Assembly: GCA_001899525.1 (NCBI GenBank)
Contig: MKVY01000027.1
Span: forward strand, 197,406 to 261,405
Direction: 5' to 3'
DNA from: Rhizobiales bacterium 65-9
Lineage (GTDB): Bacteria > Pseudomonadota > Alphaproteobacteria > Rhizobiales > Beijerinckiaceae
Length of the DNA: 64,000 bases
Shown: positions 8,400-17,744 of the stretch, in pieces
How positions within the stretch are numbered: the first letter of the stretch is position 1
Layout of the letters: each line of letters starts with the position of its first letter
Made by a program: the position numbers and the translations under genes
Notes under the pieces: model-generated
The model's input: the letters and a program-made list of their open reading frames with translations, nothing else
Told to the model about the DNA's origin: nothing
Database searches by the model: none

Positions 8400-9074
8400 A
8401 TGCCGCTGCATCCGGACATCGGAGACGGAGTCAGAGCCTTCGTTTTCGACGCCTATGGCACGATCTTCGACGTGCATTCGGCGGTGATGCGCCACGCCGC
8501 CGTCATCGGGCCGCAGGCGCAGCCCATGTCGGACCTGTGGCGGGCGAAGCAGCTCGAATATAGCTGGGTGCTCACGCTCGCCGGACGGTGGCGAAACTTC
8601 TGGGAGCTGACGGAAGACGCGCTCGACGTCGCGCTCGCGCGTTTCGACATCCCGCTTTTCCTCAAGCCGGAACTGATGGCGGCCTATCGCACGCTCTCAG
8701 CCTATCCTGAAACGCGCGGCGTCCTGGACCGCCTGCGCGCCGAGGGCTTCCGGACCGGCGTCCTCTCCAACGGCGAGACGACGATGCTGCATCAGGCTGT
8801 CGCATCCGCCGGCGTCGGCGACGCGCTCGACCACCTCTGGTCGGTCGATGTGGTGGAGGTCTTCAAGCCGAATCCGCAGGTCTACCGGCTTGCGACGGAC
8901 GGATTCGGGCTGTCGCCGCGCGAAATCTGCCTCGTCTCATCGAACCGGTGGGACGTCGCCGGCGCCGTCGCGTTCGGCATGCAGGCGGTGTGGGTCAATC
9001 GCGCCGGCCATCCGCCGGAATATCCCGACCTCGCGCCGCGCGCCGTGGTCAAGGACCTGAACGGGCTTTTGTGA
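8400..9074 (+). CDS. (S)-2-haloacid dehalogenase, type II
   Basis: A 224-residue HAD-superfamily hydrolase that replaces the halogen of short L-2-haloalkanoates with hydroxyl, giving D-2-hydroxy acids. The L-DEX hallmarks are all seen: nucleophile D17 in FDAYGT, the WRAKQLEYSW helix that closes the pocket, VLSNGE, VEVFKPNPQVY with the catalytic lysine, and SSNRWDV with the acidic residue. These distinguish it from phosphoglycolate phosphatase-type HADs. An AGGAGCC site precedes the ATG. No haloacid transporter or regulator is adjacent, so the physiological substrate is not indicated by context. Confidence 0.93.
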   Translation: MPLHPDIGDGVRAFVFDAYGTIFDVHSAVMRHAAVIGPQAQPMSDLWRAKQLEYSWVLTLAGRWRNFWELTEDALDVALARFDIPLFLKPELMAAYRTLSAYPETRGVLDRLRAEGFRTGVLSNGETTMLHQAVASAGVGDALDHLWSVDVVEVFKPNPQVYRLATDGFGLSPREICLVSSNRWDVAGAVAFGMQAVWVNRAGHPPEYPDLAPRAVVKDLNGLL

Positions 9075-9095
9075 GGCGCGCAGCGCTCTACGGCC

Positions 9096-9113
9096 CTGGC
9101 GCGGCCGCGCCAG
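9096..9113. repeat. Perfect 18-bp palindrome between convergent genes
   Basis: CTGGCGCGGCCGCGCCAG is its own reverse complement and fills the centre of the 40-base gap between the convergent dehalogenase and M20 peptidase genes. It lacks a T run on either side. It may act as a bidirectional 3' stem or may simply reflect GC-rich sequence. Confidence 0.5.
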
Positions 9114-9114
9114 C

Positions 9115-10506
9115 TCACTCCGCCAGCGCGCCGAGAATCCGCACCCAGCTCCGGATTCCCTTGTGGAACGAGGAGAGGTCGTACTTCTCGTTCGGCGAAT
9201 GCACCCTGTCGTCATCGAGGCCAAACCCGACCAGCAGCGAATCGAGACCGAGCGTGCGCTTGAAGTCGCCGACGATCGGGATGGAGCCGCCGGAGCCGAC
9301 CATCACCGCCTTCTTGCCCCACTCCTTAGTCAGCGCGGCGCGGGTCTTGAGCAGGTCCGGGCTGTCGTAGGGAAGCTGCACGGCGCGCGATCCCTTGTAG
9401 CCGATGAACTCCACCGAGCAGTCGGACGGAACCTGCTTCTTCACGAAGGCGCGGAAATTCTTCTGGATCGCGGCGGGGTCCTGATCGCCGACCAGCCGGA
9501 AGGAAATCTTGGCGCGCGCCTCGCCGGCGATGACGGTCTTCGTGCCCTCGCCCGTATAGCCGCCCCAGATTCCGTTCACGTCGCAGGTCGGTCGCGTCGA
9601 GACCTGCTCGATGAGCAGGCGGCCCTTTTCGCCAGCCGATTTCTTGAGGCCGATCGGTCCGAGAAACTGCTTTTCCGTCAGCTTCAGTTTCGCCAGATCG
9701 GCGAGCAGCGACTTCGGCAGGTTCTTCACGCCGTCATAAAAATGGGGAACGCGCACCTTCCCCTTCGCGTCATGCAGCGAGCCGCAGATGCGCGACAGGA
9801 TGTGAATCGGATTCTGCGCCGCGCCGCCGTAAATGCCTGAGTGAAGGTCGCGGTTCGCGGCGCGAATGATCACCTCCTCATACAGCATGCCGCGCAGCGA
9901 CGTGGTGATCGCGGGCGTCCTGCCGTCCCACATGCCGGTGTCGCAGACGAGTGCGACGTCGGTCTTCAGCTCCTTCCTGTTATCCTTGAGGAACGCGGGA
10001 AGGTTGATCGACCCCGACTCCTCCTCGCCCTCGACCAACAGCGTGACGCCGACCGGCAGCTCGCCCGCCGCTTTCTTCCAGGCGCGGCACGCCTCGATGA
10101 AGGTCATCACCTGGCCCTTGTCGTCGCAGGCGCCGCGCGCCGCGATCGCCTTGCGGCCCTTCTCGATCTCGATGAGCTTCGGATCGAACGGATCATGCGT
10201 CCAGAGATTCAGCGGATCGACCGGCTGAACGTCGTAATGGCCATAGAAAAGCGCGCTGCGCGACGAGGCGCCGGCCTGTTTGCCGACGACGACGGGATGG
10301 CCCGGCGTCGCCCGCGCGGACGCTTCGAAGCCGATGGAGGCGGCGTCCTCGGCGAGCCATTCCGCAGCGCGCCGGCAGTCGCCCCTGTAGGCCGAGTCCG
10401 TCGAGATCGACGGGATGCGCAGAAAGGCGAACAACCGCTCGAGCGACTGGTCGAGATCGGCGTCGACAGCGGCGAGAACATCATCAACGGAAACGTTCGA
10501 CGGCAT
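9115..10506 (-). CDS. M20 family metallopeptidase (dipeptidase)
   Basis: A 463-residue zinc peptidase of the M20 family, closest by length and motifs to the carnosinase/CNDP-like dipeptidases. Metal-binding motifs are in the expected order: YGHYDVQP (His and the activating Asp), ARGACDDKG (bridging Asp), LLVEGEEESGS (catalytic and metal-binding Glu) and a C-terminal VHSPNEKYDLSSFHKG. The dimerisation lid region with ANRDLHSG is intact. The product likely hydrolyses cytoplasmic dipeptides or N-acyl amino acids. No clear ribosome binding site precedes the ATG at 10506. Confidence 0.9.
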   Translation of the reverse strand: MPSNVSVDDVLAAVDADLDQSLERLFAFLRIPSISTDSAYRGDCRRAAEWLAEDAASIGFEASARATPGHPVVVGKQAGASSRSALFYGHYDVQPVDPLNLWTHDPFDPKLIEIEKGRKAIAARGACDDKGQVMTFIEACRAWKKAAGELPVGVTLLVEGEEESGSINLPAFLKDNRKELKTDVALVCDTGMWDGRTPAITTSLRGMLYEEVIIRAANRDLHSGIYGGAAQNPIHILSRICGSLHDAKGKVRVPHFYDGVKNLPKSLLADLAKLKLTEKQFLGPIGLKKSAGEKGRLLIEQVSTRPTCDVNGIWGGYTGEGTKTVIAGEARAKISFRLVGDQDPAAIQKNFRAFVKKQVPSDCSVEFIGYKGSRAVQLPYDSPDLLKTRAALTKEWGKKAVMVGSGGSIPIVGDFKRTLGLDSLLVGFGLDDDRVHSPNEKYDLSSFHKGIRSWVRILGALAE

Positions 10507-10535
10507 GGGTTTGCATCCACGGGACTCTGCGCGGA

Positions 10536-12350
10536 CTAAAGCGCGGCGCGCCCCTCCGGCGCAAGGGCTGAATCGCCCGGCGCGCGGCGCAGCCCGGCGA
10601 ACAGCTCGGGCCGCTCGGCGATCATGCGCCTGGCGTAATCATAGCCGATCGCCACGCAGCGATCGAAGCTCCTCCAGTCGAGAAGCCCGATGCGACCGAC
10701 GGGCGGACGCAGGACAAGCGTCGCCGCCTCCTCGTCGCGCTGCGCGGTGGAGACGCTGCCGACGGTGCCGACACGGTAGAGAATCTCCATGATGGTCGGA
10801 TCGCCCGCCTTTCGCCCGCCGAGCAGCCTCTGCCAGAGCGGCGGCGACGCCGGATCGACATGCCGGAACTCCTCCTCGCCGCTCGCATCGACGCCGATCA
10901 CCGGGCCGCGCAGAAGCGCCGTCGCGGCGTCGATCGGGAGATTGTCCATGACGCCGCCATCGACATGCACGACGCCGTTCTCGACCACGGGCGGCAACAC
11001 GCCGGGGATGGCGATGCTCGCCCGCAGCCAATGGCGCAGCAAGCCCGCGCGATGCACCGCCGGCGCCGCGCGCGTCAGCGAGGACGAGACGCAGAAATAG
11101 GGCAGCGGCAGATCCTCTATCGTGCGATCGCCGAACGCCTGCTCCAGCAGCCGCTCGACCTTGCGGCCGCGAAACAGCGCGACCACGGGAAACGCCGGAT
11201 CCGACAGGGGGCGGCCATGCACGAAAGCGCGCCTGAGCCGGTCATGGACCGTCTCGCGCGGCCAGCCGCCGGCATAGGCTGCGGCGACGATCGCGCCCAT
11301 GCTGGACCCGCCGAACATGTCGAGCGCGAGGCCCGCCTCCATGAGAGCGTCAACGACGCCGAGATGCGCGAAGCCGCGCGCGCCGCCGCCGGACAGAACC
11401 AGCGTCGTCGCCTGCCGCGTGATCAGCCGCGCGACGCGCGGCAGGTCGGCGCCGCTCTCCGCGTGATGCAGAAAATCGTGTTGCGCAGCATCGCGCCAGC
11501 CCGCCGCGCGACGCCGCTCCGGCGACTGTCCGCCGAGCAGCACCAGTTCGCGCTGCAATTCATGACGCGAATGCGGCGCGTGCGGCGCGCCCCATGCGGG
11601 CGAGGTCGAAGGCTCCATGCGCGCATCGGCCACCAGCAGGGCGAGATCCGCCTGCCGCGCGCAGAAGGCGGACCATTGCGGATCGCCGCCGTCGCCGATC
11701 AGGAGCGTGTAATCATTCTGCGCCTCGGCCCGCTGCACGACGCCGCGCGGGCTTTCGCGATGCGCGCCGTCGATCGCCGCCACCGCGCCGAAGACGCGCA
11801 GGGCGCCGGTCAGGCCGCGCACGAACGTCGCGACGCGCCGCGCCTCGAGCGCGTGATGCGGCAGGATCGCGAACACGCGGGGACGCGCGACGCCGCGCGT
11901 CGCGGTGTTGGCGGCCGCAAGACGCTGCGCCAGCACGCGCGCGATGGCGAGCGCGATCTCGGGATCGCGCGCGACGAGACGGCCGACCGCCTCGCGCGTC
12001 AGCCGCACGAGCTCGCTGTCGCGCAACGCTATCGCCGTCGCCGTTCGCGCCGCGCCGGTGAGCATCGCCATCTCGCCGACCGTTTCGCCGGAGAAGATGT
12101 CGCCGACCCTGAGATTGGAGCCGTCATGCTGACGGCGCAGGATCGCGACCGCGCCCGACCGCAGAACGTAGAGATCGGACGACCCGTCGCCCTCGTGGAA
12201 CAGAGTTTCGCCAGCGGCGATCTCGATGAACTCGGCCTCGGACGCAAGGCTCGCCAGAATATCGGCGGGCACGCCTTCGAAGAAGCGCGCGCCCCTGAGC
12301 GCCGCGACGGCGGCTGCGACGGAGCCTGCGCCGCGCGCTGCGTCGTTCAT
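10536..12350 (-). CDS. Patatin-like phospholipase with N-terminal cyclic-nucleotide sensor domain
   Basis: A 604-residue protein resembling bacterial neuropathy-target-esterase relatives. Residues ~20-145 form a cNMP-binding (CAP/Crp-type) domain with the phosphate-binding-cassette motif GETVGEMAMLTGAART. A central linker (~150-310) shows no recognisable motif. The patatin domain (~315-510) has the oxyanion motif GGGARG at 321-326, nucleophile S350 in GSSMG and D464 in DGG, so the Ser-Asp dyad is complete. It likely hydrolyses membrane phospholipids or lysophospholipids, possibly gated by a nucleotide or another small effector. GGGAGG precedes the ATG. Confidence 0.92.
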   Translation of the reverse strand: MNDAARGAGSVAAAVAALRGARFFEGVPADILASLASEAEFIEIAAGETLFHEGDGSSDLYVLRSGAVAILRRQHDGSNLRVGDIFSGETVGEMAMLTGAARTATAIALRDSELVRLTREAVGRLVARDPEIALAIARVLAQRLAAANTATRGVARPRVFAILPHHALEARRVATFVRGLTGALRVFGAVAAIDGAHRESPRGVVQRAEAQNDYTLLIGDGGDPQWSAFCARQADLALLVADARMEPSTSPAWGAPHAPHSRHELQRELVLLGGQSPERRRAAGWRDAAQHDFLHHAESGADLPRVARLITRQATTLVLSGGGARGFAHLGVVDALMEAGLALDMFGGSSMGAIVAAAYAGGWPRETVHDRLRRAFVHGRPLSDPAFPVVALFRGRKVERLLEQAFGDRTIEDLPLPYFCVSSSLTRAAPAVHRAGLLRHWLRASIAIPGVLPPVVENGVVHVDGGVMDNLPIDAATALLRGPVIGVDASGEEEFRHVDPASPPLWQRLLGGRKAGDPTIMEILYRVGTVGSVSTAQRDEEAATLVLRPPVGRIGLLDWRSFDRCVAIGYDYARRMIAERPELFAGLRRAPGDSALAPEGRAAL

Positions 12351-12402
12351 GCGGCCTCCCTGACCTTTGCCAGGAACGCTAACGGAAAGACGGATGCGAT
12401 CC

Positions 12403-12505
12403 TAGAGCATTTTCCAGCGAAGTGGCCACCGGTTCGCGTGAAGAAAATGCGATAAACAAACAGCTACAGAGATTCCGCGATTCGGAGAATTGCGGAATCG
12501 CTCTA
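12403..12505. repeat. Intergenic palindromic repeat element, Hyphomicrobiales type (long form)
   Basis: A 103-base element bounded by TAGAGC at the left and GCTCTA at the right. It contains ACCGGTTCGCGTGAAGAAAA, a block I recall as widely repeated in rhizobial and methylotroph genomes. Its right half is a 13-bp stem-loop (12471-12483 with 12487-12499, one G-T wobble, 3-base loop). It lies between the 3' end of the HerA-like gene and the 5' end of the patatin gene, both on the minus strand, so it may affect transcript ends or stability. Family membership rests on memory, since only one long copy is in this window. Confidence 0.7.
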
Positions 12506-12520
12506 AGTGCGCGCCGGCGG

Positions 12521-14035
12521 CTACCGCTTTCCGCCCAGGATCGAACCCAGCACGCCGCGCACGATGGCGTTGCTGATCTGCGTCGCGGCCGAGGACGCGA
12601 CGCGGCGCGCTACGAGTTCGCCCATGCCCATGCGGCCCTTGCCGCCGCCCTTGCCCGAAGACGACGAGCCGCCGCCGAAGATCGAGCCAAGCACGTCGCC
12701 GATGCCGCCCGAGGCGGACGCCTCTTTCGCCGGCTGCTCGGCCAGCTGGCGCCGCTTCTGCAGCAATTCATAGGCGGACTCGTTGTCGATCTCCGTATCG
12801 TATTTGCCGCGCACGACGCTGCGCGCCATCACGTCGCGGCGCTCCTCCGGCTTCAGCGGTCCGACGCGGCCGGCGGGCGGATGAACCAGCGTGCGCTCGA
12901 CCATCGTCGGCGTTCCCTTGCCTTCCAGCACGGACACCAGCGCCTCGCCGACGGCGAGTTGCGTGATCGCTTCCGCCGTCGAGAATTTCGGATTCTGCCG
13001 GAAGGTCTGGGCCGCCGTCTGCACCGCCTTCTGGTCGCGCGGCGTGAAGGCGCGCAGCGCGTGCTGAAGCCGGTTGCCGAGCTGGCCGAGCACGGTGTCC
13101 GGCACGTCGAGCGGATTCTGCGACACGAAATAAATGCCGACGCCCTTCGAGCGAATAAGCCGCACCACCTGCTCGACCGCCGTCAGCAGGGATTTCGGCG
13201 CGTCGTTGAACAGAAGATGCGCCTCGTCGAAAAAGAACACGAGTTTCGGCTTGTCCAGATCGCCGACCTCGGGAAGCTTCTCGAACAGCTCGGAGACGAG
13301 CCACAGCAGGAAGGTCGCGTACAGGCGCGGATTGGCCATCAGCTTGTCGGCGGCGAGGATGTTGATCATGCCGCGGCCGTCGCGGTCGACCTTCATCATG
13401 TCGGCGAGATCGAGCGCCGGCTCGCCGAAGAATTTCGTCGCGCCCTGATTCTCCAGCACCAGCAGCGTGCGCTGGATCGCGCCGACCGACTGAACCGAGA
13501 TGTTGCCGTATGTCGTCGTCAGCTTCGCCGCGTTCTCGGCGATGTAGGCGAGGATCGCGCGCAGATCCTTCAGGTCGATGACCGGCAGATGCTCCTCGTC
13601 GGCGATGCGGAAGGCGATGTTGAGCACGCCTTCCTGCACGTCGTTGAGGTCGAGCAGGCGGGCCATGAGCAGCGGGCCCATCTCGGTGATGGTCGCGCGC
13701 ACGGGATGGCCCTGTTCGCCGAACAGGTCCCAGAAGGTCACGGGAAAGGCGTCCGCGCGCCAGGCGTAGCCGATCTCGGCCGAACGCTTGGTCACCCAGT
13801 CCTTCTGCTCGCCCATCGCGGCGACGCCGGACAGGTCGCCCTTGATGTCGGCGGCGAAGACCGGCACGCCGGCGTTCGAGAAGCCCTCCGCCAGCACCTG
13901 GAGGCTGACCGTCTTGCCGGTGCCGGTCGCGCCGGTGATGAGGCCGTGCCGGTTGCCGAACTTCAGATAGAGGGCTTCGTCCTGAGCGGGATCGCCGGTC
14001 GTTCTGCCAATATAGATCGAGCCGTCGTCAGCCAT
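12521..14035 (-). CDS. HerA-like ATPase (DUF853/YjgR family)
   Basis: A 504-residue P-loop ATPase of the HerA/FtsK class. Walker A is GATGTGKT at 35-42, Walker B is [13 protein letters not shown] in the middle, and a sensor-like [11 protein letters not shown] follows. The C-terminal ~60 residues are Gly/Ser/Lys-rich and precede a small hydrophobic tail. E. coli YjgR and homologues have no established cellular role. Relatives of HerA pump DNA, but no NurA nuclease partner lies nearby. It stands alone, with the palindromic repeat element just after its stop. Confidence 0.88.
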   Translation of the reverse strand: MADDGSIYIGRTTGDPAQDEALYLKFGNRHGLITGATGTGKTVSLQVLAEGFSNAGVPVFAADIKGDLSGVAAMGEQKDWVTKRSAEIGYAWRADAFPVTFWDLFGEQGHPVRATITEMGPLLMARLLDLNDVQEGVLNIAFRIADEEHLPVIDLKDLRAILAYIAENAAKLTTTYGNISVQSVGAIQRTLLVLENQGATKFFGEPALDLADMMKVDRDGRGMINILAADKLMANPRLYATFLLWLVSELFEKLPEVGDLDKPKLVFFFDEAHLLFNDAPKSLLTAVEQVVRLIRSKGVGIYFVSQNPLDVPDTVLGQLGNRLQHALRAFTPRDQKAVQTAAQTFRQNPKFSTAEAITQLAVGEALVSVLEGKGTPTMVERTLVHPPAGRVGPLKPEERRDVMARSVVRGKYDTEIDNESAYELLQKRRQLAEQPAKEASASGGIGDVLGSIFGGGSSSSGKGGGKGRMGMGELVARRVASSAATQISNAIVRGVLGSILGGKR

Positions 14036-14202
14036 GCGGGATCATCTCCGGGAGTCGTCCGGGTTATAGGGCGCCGCGGCGCGGCTTTCCAATGGCGGGC
14101 TGGCGCGGCCGCGGACGATACGGGCGGCTTTGGCGTTCCGATCCGACCGGATAGAGAAGCGCTGACCGACGGATCCGCCGCCGGCGCAACACAGGCGCAG
14201 CA

Positions 14203-14553
14203 ATGATCAAACGCACCGGACCCTATGCCGGCATCCTCCATGAAGTCGTGGAGCACAACGGCGTGCTTTATTTCGGCGGCATGGTCGCCGACGACCTGTC
14301 GCTCGACATGGCCGGGCAGGCGCGCGACGTCTTCCGGCAGGCCGACGCTTTGCTCGCGCTGCATGGTTCGGACAGGACGCGCATCCTCTCGGCGCTCGTC
14401 TTTCTCTCTGACGCCGCGCTGAAACAGGCGTTCAACGAGGAGTGGAAGCGTTATTTCGACGCCGCCCATCTGCCGGCGCGCGCCGCCGTCGCCATCTCGG
14501 GGCTCGGCGAAGGCGTCCTGCTCGAAATCGTGTTCACCGCCGCCAGGGCCTGA
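14203..14553 (+). CDS. RidA/YjgF family protein
   Basis: A 116-residue member of the Rid family. Canonical RidA hydrolyses reactive enamines and imines released by PLP enzymes. The fold signatures GVLYFGGMVADDLSLDMAGQ, QADALLALHGSD and PARAAVAISGL are recognisable. The arginine that defines active RidA sits in a C-terminal PARAAV context in true RidA proteins, and here R92 within PARAAVA matches. The subgroup (RidA versus Rid2-7) cannot be fixed by eye. The gene stands alone on the plus strand, divergent from the HerA-like gene, with a 167-base gap that shows no obvious promoter to me. Confidence 0.87.
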   Translation: MIKRTGPYAGILHEVVEHNGVLYFGGMVADDLSLDMAGQARDVFRQADALLALHGSDRTRILSALVFLSDAALKQAFNEEWKRYFDAAHLPARAAVAISGLGEGVLLEIVFTAARA

Positions 14554-14639
14554 CCGGCGCGGCCGCCGAACGCCCGGCGCTTGTCAGACGCCGCCATCCA
14601 TGGCTCAACGCCCGTGAAACCAGTGTCCGGGAGCGTCTT

Positions 14640-15014
14640 ATGGACGAATTGATCGCGCGGCTCAGCGCCGCAGCCGGGGTCGACGCCGAAACCGCGACGA
14701 AGGCGGTCGGCATGATCCTCGCCTTCCTGCGCAAGGAGGCGCCGGGCGAGTCGGTCGAATCGCTGATCGGGCAATTGCCCGGCGCGGAAGACGCGATCTC
14801 CGGAGCTGGCGGCGGCGGCATGATGGGCGCCCTTGGCGGCATGATGGGCGGCGGCGTGATGGCGCTGGGCGGCCAGCTCATGGGCGCCGGGCTCGACATG
14901 GGACAAATCCAGACGATCGGACGGGAACTTTTCGCCTTCGGCCGCGAGAAAGCCGGCGAGGACAAGATGGGCGAGATCATCGGCCAGATCCCCGGCCTCT
15001 CCCAGTTCGTCTAG
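14640..15014 (+). CDS. Small protein with Gly/Met-rich centre (DUF2267/DUF2780-like)
   Basis: A 124-residue protein. Residues 1-45 are predicted amphipathic helices (MDELIARLSAAAG onward). A central stretch of about 30 residues (~58-88) consists almost only of Gly, Met, Ala and Leu. The C-terminal part is helical again and ends IIGQIPGLSQFV. The ends resemble DUF2267/DUF2780 family small proteins as I recall them. Function is unknown. The ATG at 14640 follows GGGAG by 6 bases. An earlier in-frame ATG only covers the 3' end of the RidA-like gene. A stem-loop follows the stop. Confidence 0.8.
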   Translation: MDELIARLSAAAGVDAETATKAVGMILAFLRKEAPGESVESLIGQLPGAEDAISGAGGGGMMGALGGMMGGGVMALGGQLMGAGLDMGQIQTIGRELFAFGREKAGEDKMGEIIGQIPGLSQFV

Positions 15015-15033
15015 CGCTGGAAGCGGGCGGCCT

Positions 15034-15080
15034 CCCAAGAAGGAAGCAAGGCGAACGCGCCGCAGGCGCGCCTCCTTGGG
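15034..15080 (+). terminator. Imperfect stem-loop after the Gly/Met-rich small gene
   Basis: CCCAAGAAGG (15034-15043) can pair with CCTCCTTGGG (15071-15080) with one mismatch, and CGCGCC with GGCGCG nearer the loop. There is no T run, so termination is uncertain. Confidence 0.35.
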
Positions 15081-15190
15081 GTCACGCTTCATTCAGCGTC
15101 AATTCACGCGATCGATCCTATCTCTTCCCTCGCTCCGGCGTCAGCGCGTTCTTCCGATGCGCGCGCCGGGCTCGCAACGGGACGAGGACG

Positions 15191-15586
15191 ATGTCCGCCG
15201 CCAAGCTGAATCGCAAGCACGACCCCGCAAGCGCCGCCGTCCTCGCCTTCCCGCAGGCGGCCGACGCAAAACACGCCACGCCGATCCGGCGGCTCTGGCT
15301 GGAGGCGCAGCGGCTGGAAGGCGCGCTCTGCGCCCATCGCGCCGACATCGCCGAGGCGGAGGCGCTGCGCCTCGGAGCGACGCCGGGATGGATGTATCTC
15401 GGCCCGGACACACGGTCCGCCGGCGAGGAGCGCTACCAGGTCCTGATCGCCATTCTCAACGAAACGCCGCGCGACGCCGGCGATCTCGCCCTGATGGCGC
15501 GCGCGGCTGAAGACCACGATATCCGCCGGGGCCCGGCCGGATGGGCGGCGGCGCGCGTCGCCGCGGCCGCCTCCCTCCTTTCATAA
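15191..15586 (+). CDS. Hypothetical protein
   Basis: A 131-residue protein that I do not recognise. The N-terminal 30 residues are polar, and the middle (~32-65) is a helix-rich segment with IRRLWLEAQRLEGAL and a possible short coiled coil. The C-terminus is Ala-rich and weakly hydrophobic. No signal peptide or catalytic motif is visible. A GACGAGGACG site precedes the ATG, base composition matches its neighbours, and a good terminator follows the stop, all favouring a real gene. Confidence 0.6.
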   Translation: MSAAKLNRKHDPASAAVLAFPQAADAKHATPIRRLWLEAQRLEGALCAHRADIAEAEALRLGATPGWMYLGPDTRSAGEERYQVLIAILNETPRDAGDLALMARAAEDHDIRRGPAGWAAARVAAAASLLS

Positions 15587-15642
15587 GCTCGTCCTCGCGA
15601 CCTGCCGCGAGCGCCCGCGCGGCCGACCGCCGCGGGACGAGA

Positions 15643-15681
15643 GGAGGCGCGCCGCCCCCCTTGGCGCGCCTCCAGCGTTTT
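15643..15681 (+). terminator. Rho-independent terminator upstream of mutA
   Basis: A perfect 11-bp inverted repeat GGAGGCGCGCC / GGCGCGCCTCC with a 9-base C-rich loop is followed 4 bases later by TTTT. It closes the hypothetical gene ending at 15586 and insulates mutA. Confidence 0.65.
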
Positions 15682-15740
15682 CAGATTCCGGTCGCGGCCC
15701 CTTTTGCAAATCCGCGCCGGACCGCTAGTAGATCGGCCTT

Positions 15741-17744
15741 ATGACCGATCTCGCCCTCGCCGCCGAATTTCCCGCCGCCTCCGACAGCCAGTGGCGCGAC
15801 GCCGTCGCCCGCGCGCTGAAGGGCGCCGATTTCGACAAGAAGCTCCTGTCGCGCACGGATGACGGCCTCGTCATCCGGCCGCTTTATCCGAAGGCGGACG
15901 GCTCCGTGACGGCGCGGGCGACGCCCGGACCCTGGCGCATCGTCCAGCGCGCGGACATTCCGGACCTTGCGCTCGCCCGCGAACAGGCGCTCGAGGACCT
16001 CGAAGGCGGAGCAAGCGGGCTTGCTCTCGTTCTCGCGGGCGCGCGCGGGGCGCGCGGATTCGGCCTCGCGATCGAAAACGTCGCCGATCTTGACCGCGCG
16101 CTCGACGGCGTGCGGCTCGACCTGATCGCGACCCGGATCGAGACCGCGCCATGGGGCGGCCGCGCCGTTGCTGCGCTGGTCGCCGCCCTGGTCGAGCGGC
16201 GCGGCTATGACCGCGCCGGCCTCGCCATCGATTTCGGACTCGATCCGATCGGCGACTTCTCGGTCCGCGGGCAGGCCGCCGCGCCATTCGAAACGATGTT
16301 CTCGCGCATTCATGAGGTCGCGGCGACGCTGCGGTCGCGCGGCTATGCGGCGGCGCGCTTCATCCGCTGCGACGCGCGCTGGATTCACGAAGCCGGCGCG
16401 AGCGAGGCGCAGGAGCTGGCCTATGCGCTGGCCGCGGGCGTCGCCTATCTGCGCGCGCTGGACGCGCGGGGAACAAGCCTCGATGAAGCCCGCGGCATGC
16501 TGTCCTTCCTGCTCGTCGCCGACGCCGACGAATTCCTGACGATCGCCAAGCTGCGCGCGATGCGGAAGCTATGGGCGCGCGTCGAGAGCGCCTGCGGCCT
16601 TGCGCCGCGGCCCATTCAGCTCGACGCTGAAACCGCCTGGCGCATGGTCGCGAAGCGCGATCCGCACACCAACATGCTGCGCGCGACGATCGCTGCTTTT
16701 TCGGCCGGCGTGGGCGGCGCGGACAGCGTTCTCATCCTGCCGCACACCATCGCGCTCGGCGCGCCCGACGCCTTCGCGCGCCGGGTTGCGCGCAACGCCC
16801 AGCTCATCCTGCAGGAGGAATCCAACCTGGCGAAGGTGGCTGATCCGGCCGCCGGCGCCGGCGGCTTCGAGGCGCTGACGGACGCGCTGTGCGAGAAGGC
16901 GTGGAGCCTGTTCCAGGACATCGAGCGCGACGGCGGCGTGACGCGCGCGCTGACCGACGGCAAGATGCAGGCGCGCGTGGCAGCAACGCGCGAGGCGCGC
17001 GACAAGAGCATCGCGACGCGCCGGACGCCGATCACCGGCGTCAGCGAATTTCCCAATCTGACGGAAACGGCCGTGGCGACGCTCGCCGTCACGCCGCCGG
17101 CCGAGCGACCGCAGCGCCGCGAGCGCCTGCCCGGCGCAAGGCTCGATTTCAGCGGCATGATCGCGCAATTCGCCGACGGGCTGTCGCGGGGAGCGATGAG
17201 CGCCCCGCCGCAGCAGGACGAACGATGCGAGCCGCTGCCCTCTCACCGTCTCGCCGAGGCTTACGAAGCGCTGCGCGATCGCTCCGACGCGGCGCTCGCG
17301 GCGACAGGGCGGCGGCCGCGCGTTTTTCTCGCCAATCTCGGCGCGCTCGCAAGCTTCACGGCGCGCGCGAGCTTCGCCAAGAATTTCTTCGAGGCCGGCG
17401 GCGTCGAGACGGTCGGCAATGACGGATTCAGCGAAGGCGACGGAACCGATCTCGTCGCGATGACGGACGCGTTCAAGCAGTCGGGCGCGGCGATCGCCTG
17501 CATCTGCGGCGCCGATGACAGCTATCAGCGTGAGGCGGCGGACGCCGCGCTGGCGCTCGGCGCGAGCGGCGCGGCCGCCGTTTATCTCGCCGGCCGCCCC
17601 GGCGATCTCGAGCCGGCGCTGCGCGCGGCCGGCGTCGGCGATTTCATCTATGCCGGCTGCGAGGCGACGCGCCGCCTCGCCGAAGCGCAAGAGCACGCAT
17701 TGGGGGGAGACCATGGCGACCATGCAGGACGAGGAGGCGGATGA
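15741..17744 (+). CDS. mutA: Methylmalonyl-CoA mutase, small (non-catalytic) subunit
   Basis: A 667-residue small subunit of the heterodimeric B12-dependent mutase that interconverts (R)-methylmalonyl-CoA and succinyl-CoA in propionate and ethylmalonyl-CoA metabolism. The barrel domain keeps family segments such as KRDPHTNMLRATIAAFSAG and LILQEESNLAKVADPAAGAGGFE. The C-terminal B12-like domain lacks the DxHxxG cobalamin motif found in the large subunit, as expected. No strong ribosome binding site precedes the ATG. The last 32 bases overlap the start of the next gene, so downstream translation is probably coupled. The enzyme partner mutB follows after two small membrane-protein genes. Confidence 0.94.
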   Translation: MTDLALAAEFPAASDSQWRDAVARALKGADFDKKLLSRTDDGLVIRPLYPKADGSVTARATPGPWRIVQRADIPDLALAREQALEDLEGGASGLALVLAGARGARGFGLAIENVADLDRALDGVRLDLIATRIETAPWGGRAVAALVAALVERRGYDRAGLAIDFGLDPIGDFSVRGQAAAPFETMFSRIHEVAATLRSRGYAAARFIRCDARWIHEAGASEAQELAYALAAGVAYLRALDARGTSLDEARGMLSFLLVADADEFLTIAKLRAMRKLWARVESACGLAPRPIQLDAETAWRMVAKRDPHTNMLRATIAAFSAGVGGADSVLILPHTIALGAPDAFARRVARNAQLILQEESNLAKVADPAAGAGGFEALTDALCEKAWSLFQDIERDGGVTRALTDGKMQARVAATREARDKSIATRRTPITGVSEFPNLTETAVATLAVTPPAERPQRRERLPGARLDFSGMIAQFADGLSRGAMSAPPQQDERCEPLPSHRLAEAYEALRDRSDAALAATGRRPRVFLANLGALASFTARASFAKNFFEAGGVETVGNDGFSEGDGTDLVAMTDAFKQSGAAIACICGADDSYQREAADAALALGASGAAAVYLAGRPGDLEPALRAAGVGDFIYAGCEATRRLAEAQEHALGGDHGDHAGRGGG

